From an uncultured Clostridia bacterium (GTDB lineage: Bacteria > Bacillota > Clostridia > Christensenellales > Aristaeellaceae), in contig CALVTV010000288.1 in the NCBI GenBank assembly GCA_944363005.1, positions 1-9,710 on the forward strand: DNA of 9,710 nt. The letters are read 5' to 3'. The position numbers and the translations under genes are program-made. Positions 7,693 through 9,710 of this stretch are shown here, one piece after another. Within the stretch, counting starts at the first letter, position 1; every line of letters starts with the position of its first letter. The notes under the pieces were generated by a model that had not been told where the DNA came from, searched no databases, and saw nothing but the letters and a program-made list of their open reading frames with translations.

Positions 7693-7881
7693 CATGGGCT
7701 GGTTATTGAGTACTTAAGAAGAGGGATGCAAAGCGCTTTTTAGAAGCAATTTGAATGGAAAATGTTCACCATGTCCTAGCTTTGAAGAGAAACGGAATCG
7801 AGGACACAGGATTGATCTTTTGGACTCAGGCGAGGACGAAAACCATGCCCCGTCCGGGTGAATCGCGATCGACCGCAAGAT
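7693..7881. other. Intergenic stretch between convergent genes, no gene supported
   Basis: This stretch lies between two convergently transcribed genes. It contains a ten-base palindrome AAAGCGCTTT at 7730-7739 but no convincing gene, RNA or promoter. An open frame from 7755 lacks a ribosome binding site and runs on antisense into the hydrolase gene. A dedicated terminator close to the hydrolase stop is not evident. Confidence 0.5.
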
Positions 7882-8871
7882 TTACGAAGCGGCATCTTCC
7901 AGATAGGCGTTCAAACGCACCTCGACATTTTCCTGTAGATTGCGGTAGAAAAACTGGTAGTCGTACAGGTGGTATACCCCGTCTGAGAAGATGGGCAGTA
8001 CGGGGGGATACATCTCTGGCGTCACATCGGGGACTTTCAGAGCGCCGCGGATCGGATCGATATAGGCCCCACACAGATGGGGAATCTCTGTAACGATGCT
8101 TCCGCTGTAATCGGTAAAGCAGGTGCCCAGGTTGGCCTCTTTCTCGGCCGGAGTGCTGTCCGTCTTCCAGTTCAGAGGATTGATGGCCAGGGTGCGCGTG
8201 CCGCTTGGAATCAACAGCGAATCGGTGACAGCCTCTGCTTCGCTGTTGAAGGAGACGATGACTCCGGTATCGGCCTCCCCTGTTGCAAAGCGCAGATGAG
8301 GAAATTCGGCCAGTTCCGCCTCGGTAATGCTCCAACCGATGGCGTAGCAGGCAACCAACAGGTCGTTGACCTCTTCGTCGGCAAAGCAATCCTTCAGCAG
8401 CCGAATGCTCATATCGGCTCCCTGAGAAAAACCGGCCAGGATGATGGGCCTACCCTCATTGTAGCGCTCCAGGTAATACGCAAAGGCATCCTTTATATCC
8501 TCGTAGGCTACGGACAGATAGGGTTCCCGCTCCTCTATGGGCAGTTCATACACGTTGAGGCCCGCTTGCTGGTAGTAGGGAGCAAAGAACCGGGTTTGCT
8601 GGTCATAGATGCCTTTCTCCATATTGGTAGCTCTCAAAAAATCGCCCTTGACCGCCGTGTCATCCAAGGACATGTTGAAGCGGGCAGCCTCGCCACCATA
8701 GACGGTGGGGCATATGAAAAACACATCAGCCGCCGCGGCTTTATCCGTCTCCAGATAGGCCCAGTTTTCCGCCTGGGCATATATGGATGGTTGTTCATTC
8801 GCTTTACCGGCCCCTATCAGGGAAAACATGAAGATCAGCGCGAAAAGCAGTACCGCAATCTTTTGTTTCAT
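7882..8871 (-). CDS. Secreted DUF3089 alpha/beta-hydrolase
   Basis: This 329-residue protein matches the DUF3089 family of alpha/beta-hydrolase-fold proteins of unknown substrate. The start at 8871 is chosen because AAGGAG lies nine bases before it and the product then opens with a signal peptide: MKQK, a hydrophobic core (about 5-21) and probable cleavage after AGKA near residue 24. A longer in-frame start at 8916 has no such support. Family marks run in order: DVFFICPTVYGG (49-60), FAPYY (96-100), AYEDIKDAFAYYL (122-134), the nucleophile elbow GFSQG with S149, LLVACYAIGW (171-180), TGVIVSFN (202-209), NPLNW (231-235), and YHLYDYQFFYRN (300-311), where H301 is the likely catalytic His. The catalytic Asp is not assigned. 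It probably acts outside the cytoplasm as an esterase or lipase-like enzyme; substrate is unknown. It is divergent from the TetR gene, which may control it. Base composition looks lower in GC than the GH3 genes. Confidence 0.88.
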   Translation of the reverse strand: MKQKIAVLLFALIFMFSLIGAGKANEQPSIYAQAENWAYLETDKAAAADVFFICPTVYGGEAARFNMSLDDTAVKGDFLRATNMEKGIYDQQTRFFAPYYQQAGLNVYELPIEEREPYLSVAYEDIKDAFAYYLERYNEGRPIILAGFSQGADMSIRLLKDCFADEEVNDLLVACYAIGWSITEAELAEFPHLRFATGEADTGVIVSFNSEAEAVTDSLLIPSGTRTLAINPLNWKTDSTPAEKEANLGTCFTDYSGSIVTEIPHLCGAYIDPIRGALKVPDVTPEMYPPVLPIFSDGVYHLYDYQFFYRNLQENVEVRLNAYLEDAAS

Positions 8872-8880
8872 AGGTTGATA

Positions 8881-8886
8881 CTCCTT
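8881..8886 (-). promoter_or_regulatory. Ribosome binding site fixing the DUF3089 start
   Basis: On the minus strand AAGGAG lies nine bases before the ATG at 8871. It favours that start, which begins the signal peptide directly, over the ATG at 8916. Confidence 0.8.
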
Positions 8887-8912
8887 CAGTTTGGTTTGAA
8901 GAGGATGATCCT

Positions 8913-8937
8913 GCATTGCTATTTTAGCATAGAATGC
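8913..8937. promoter_or_regulatory. Dyad over the DUF3089 -10 box (possible operator)
   Basis: TGCTA at 8917-8921 and TAGCA at 8925-8929 form an inverted repeat around TTT. Outer arms GCATT at 8913-8917 and AATGC at 8933-8937 are also complementary, though offset by three bases. The dyad covers the -10 element of the minus-strand promoter, where a repressor would act. Its sequence differs from the perfect palindrome at the TetR promoter, so a shared regulator is not shown. Confidence 0.4.
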
Positions 8938-8949
8938 GTGAACAAAACA
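8921..8949 (-). promoter_or_regulatory. Predicted promoter of the DUF3089 gene
   Basis: Read on the minus strand, TGTTTT (8949-8944) and TAAAAT (8926-8921) are 17 bases apart. TGC directly before TAAAAT makes an extended -10, which can offset the weak -35. The implied transcript would start about 40 bases before the ATG at 8871. Confidence 0.6.
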
Positions 8950-9103
8950 GATTTTTGTTTTAAGCTACGCCGAAAAGCAAAGAAGATCTTTGGGAATGCC
9001 CGTATCAACGCCGTCTGCGCGAATATGACGGAAGTTTGCATGCCATCAAATTTTCGTCTTGAAAGCAGCTGGACAGGAAAGAAGCTTTTGCGGCCCGGCT
9101 TTC

Positions 9104-9132
9104 TTGCATTTGCGGTTGGGGTATTGTATAAT
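9104..9132 (+). promoter_or_regulatory. Predicted promoter of the TetR-family gene
   Basis: A perfect TATAAT at 9127-9132 lies 17 bases after TTGCAT at 9104-9109. The -35 keeps the TTG core. Transcription would begin near 9139, about 30 bases before the ATG. Between this and the divergent promoter, roughly 8950-9103, I see only a short inverted repeat (CAAAGA/TCTTTG at 8978-8992) and no gene. Confidence 0.7.
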
Positions 9133-9144
9133 CCAAATATACAA
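9124..9144. promoter_or_regulatory. Perfect inverted repeat over the TetR -10 box (candidate TetR operator)
   Basis: TTGTATA at 9124-9130 and TATACAA at 9138-9144 are exact reverse complements with a seven-base spacer. The palindrome overlaps TATAAT and the likely transcription start of the TetR-family gene. Its size and place fit the usual autorepression of TetR proteins, which bind as dimers to operators of about this length. Confidence 0.7.
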
Positions 9145-9155
9145 GAACGGCGATA

Positions 9156-9162
9156 GGGGAGG
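9156..9162 (+). promoter_or_regulatory. Ribosome binding site fixing the TetR start
   Basis: GGGGAGG lies seven bases before the ATG at 9170. The reading frame remains open upstream to a TTG at 9059, but that would place translation across the promoter, so 9170 is the real start. Confidence 0.85.
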
Positions 9163-9169
9163 CGTTGCT

Positions 9170-9691
9170 ATGCCGCAGGTGACCCGCGAACACCAGAACA
9201 AAATCCGTGAAAAGATATTAAAGAGTACCTATCGCCTGTTTGTCGCGGAGGGAGAGCGCATGACCACGCAGATGGTATGCGATGATGCGCATGTGAGCAA
9301 GGGCACATTGTTTCACTACTTTGGCAGCAAGGAAATGCTGCTGAGAACCGCCTATATCTCGGCGCATGAACATGCGGGTCGCCTCTCCTGCGAGGGGATG
9401 GAGTTTTCCGGATCGGAAAAAGAGATTGTGCATGAGCTGATTCGACGTTTCCTGACCTGGGCTGTGGAATTCCCGGAAGAGGTCATCTTTTCAGAACGCT
9501 ATAACGATGTGATGCATAACAGCCTGGCAACCTCTGCGTTTCACCGTGAGATTACCGGCTTGTTTGATGTGCCGGTGCTGCTGGAAAAGCTGTTGCCGCG
9601 GATTCCCAAACCCTATCAGGAATATACCATGATCAGTGCGTCAACAATGGCGTTTCACCTGTTGGTGTATGTTGTCTCTTATCGAGTTTGA
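9170..9691 (+). CDS. TetR-family transcriptional regulator
   Basis: This 173-residue protein has a typical TetR N-terminal DNA-binding domain at about 10-56. Helix 1 includes REKILKSTYRLFVAEG, and the helix-turn-helix runs from about MTTQMVCDDA into VSKGTLFHYFGSKEMLL, with the recognition helix near residues 43-50. The rest (about 60-173) is the helical ligand-binding and dimer domain, which is variable and gives no clue to the ligand. The gene is divergent from the DUF3089 hydrolase, and a perfect palindrome covers its own -10 box, so it likely represses itself and perhaps the hydrolase. At 173 residues it is a little shorter than the usual 190-210. It ends at TGA 9689-9691 right after VVSYRV, while another frame stays open to the window end (EFDGNLDSV), so a frameshift or early stop is possible. 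The family call is firm; the native C-terminus is not. Confidence 0.88.
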   Translation: MPQVTREHQNKIREKILKSTYRLFVAEGERMTTQMVCDDAHVSKGTLFHYFGSKEMLLRTAYISAHEHAGRLSCEGMEFSGSEKEIVHELIRRFLTWAVEFPEEVIFSERYNDVMHNSLATSAFHREITGLFDVPVLLEKLLPRIPKPYQEYTMISASTMAFHLLVYVVSYRV

Positions 9692-9710
9692 CGGTAACCT
9701 GGACTCTGTC

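Noticed and set aside
7730..7739. Palindrome AAAGCGCTTT after the terminator
   Set aside because: There is no loop and no gene or promoter nearby for it to serve; a ten-base palindrome can occur by chance.
7755..8093. A plus-strand open frame of 112 codons after the GtrA-like gene
   Set aside because: No Shine-Dalgarno sequence and no recognisable product; most of it lies opposite the end of the hydrolase gene.
8978..8992. Short inverted repeat CAAAGA/TCTTTG with a three-base loop between the divergent promoters
   Set aside because: It is too short, with no T tract, and lies away from both -10 boxes; it gives no clear function.
8077..9156. A plus-strand open frame of 359 codons over the hydrolase and the intergenic region
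   Set aside because: It is antisense to the DUF3089 gene and runs across both predicted promoters, without a ribosome binding site or domain.

Overview
The window looks like a carbohydrate-degradation locus from a fairly GC-rich member of the Bacillota, most likely a gut- or rumen-type Clostridia. The grounds are purine-rich Shine-Dalgarno sequences before every gene, Listeria-Bacteroides (InlB-type) repeats, glycoside hydrolase family 3 (GH3) enzymes of clostridial style, and a small GtrA-like protein of the kind found in these bacteria. No rRNA, tRNA, insertion sequence or CRISPR array is visible, and a genus cannot be named.

Bases 1 to about 7,690 hold four co-directional plus-strand genes. 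First is the 3' part of a large surface or secreted protein with four InlB-type repeats and a C-terminal carbohydrate-binding-like domain. One base later begins a GH3 enzyme with its two catalytic domains in reversed order and a membrane segment at each end. After a 78-base gap holding a terminator-like hairpin comes a second GH3 enzyme in normal order, with no export signal. A four-helix GtrA-like membrane protein follows, and the unit closes with a strong hairpin terminator. A coherent reading is that glycans are bound and trimmed at the cell surface by the first two proteins, imported oligosaccharides are finished in the cytoplasm by the second GH3, and the GtrA-like protein works on lipid-linked sugars in the membrane. 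The last link is inference.

Bases about 7,690 to 9,710 look like a separate, lower-GC module. A secreted DUF3089 alpha/beta-hydrolase on the minus strand and a TetR-family regulator on the plus strand are transcribed divergently from a 298-base intergenic region. Each has a recognisable promoter with a dyad over its -10 box; the one at the TetR gene is a perfect 7+7 inverted repeat, a good candidate auto-operator. The TetR reading frame ends slightly early, just before the window edge.

The most notable features are the reversed-order, doubly membrane-anchored GH3 beside a normal-order paralogue, the hairpin between them that leaves little room for a new promoter, and the TetR operator. All protein families here are known. 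I did not find a convincing wholly new system.
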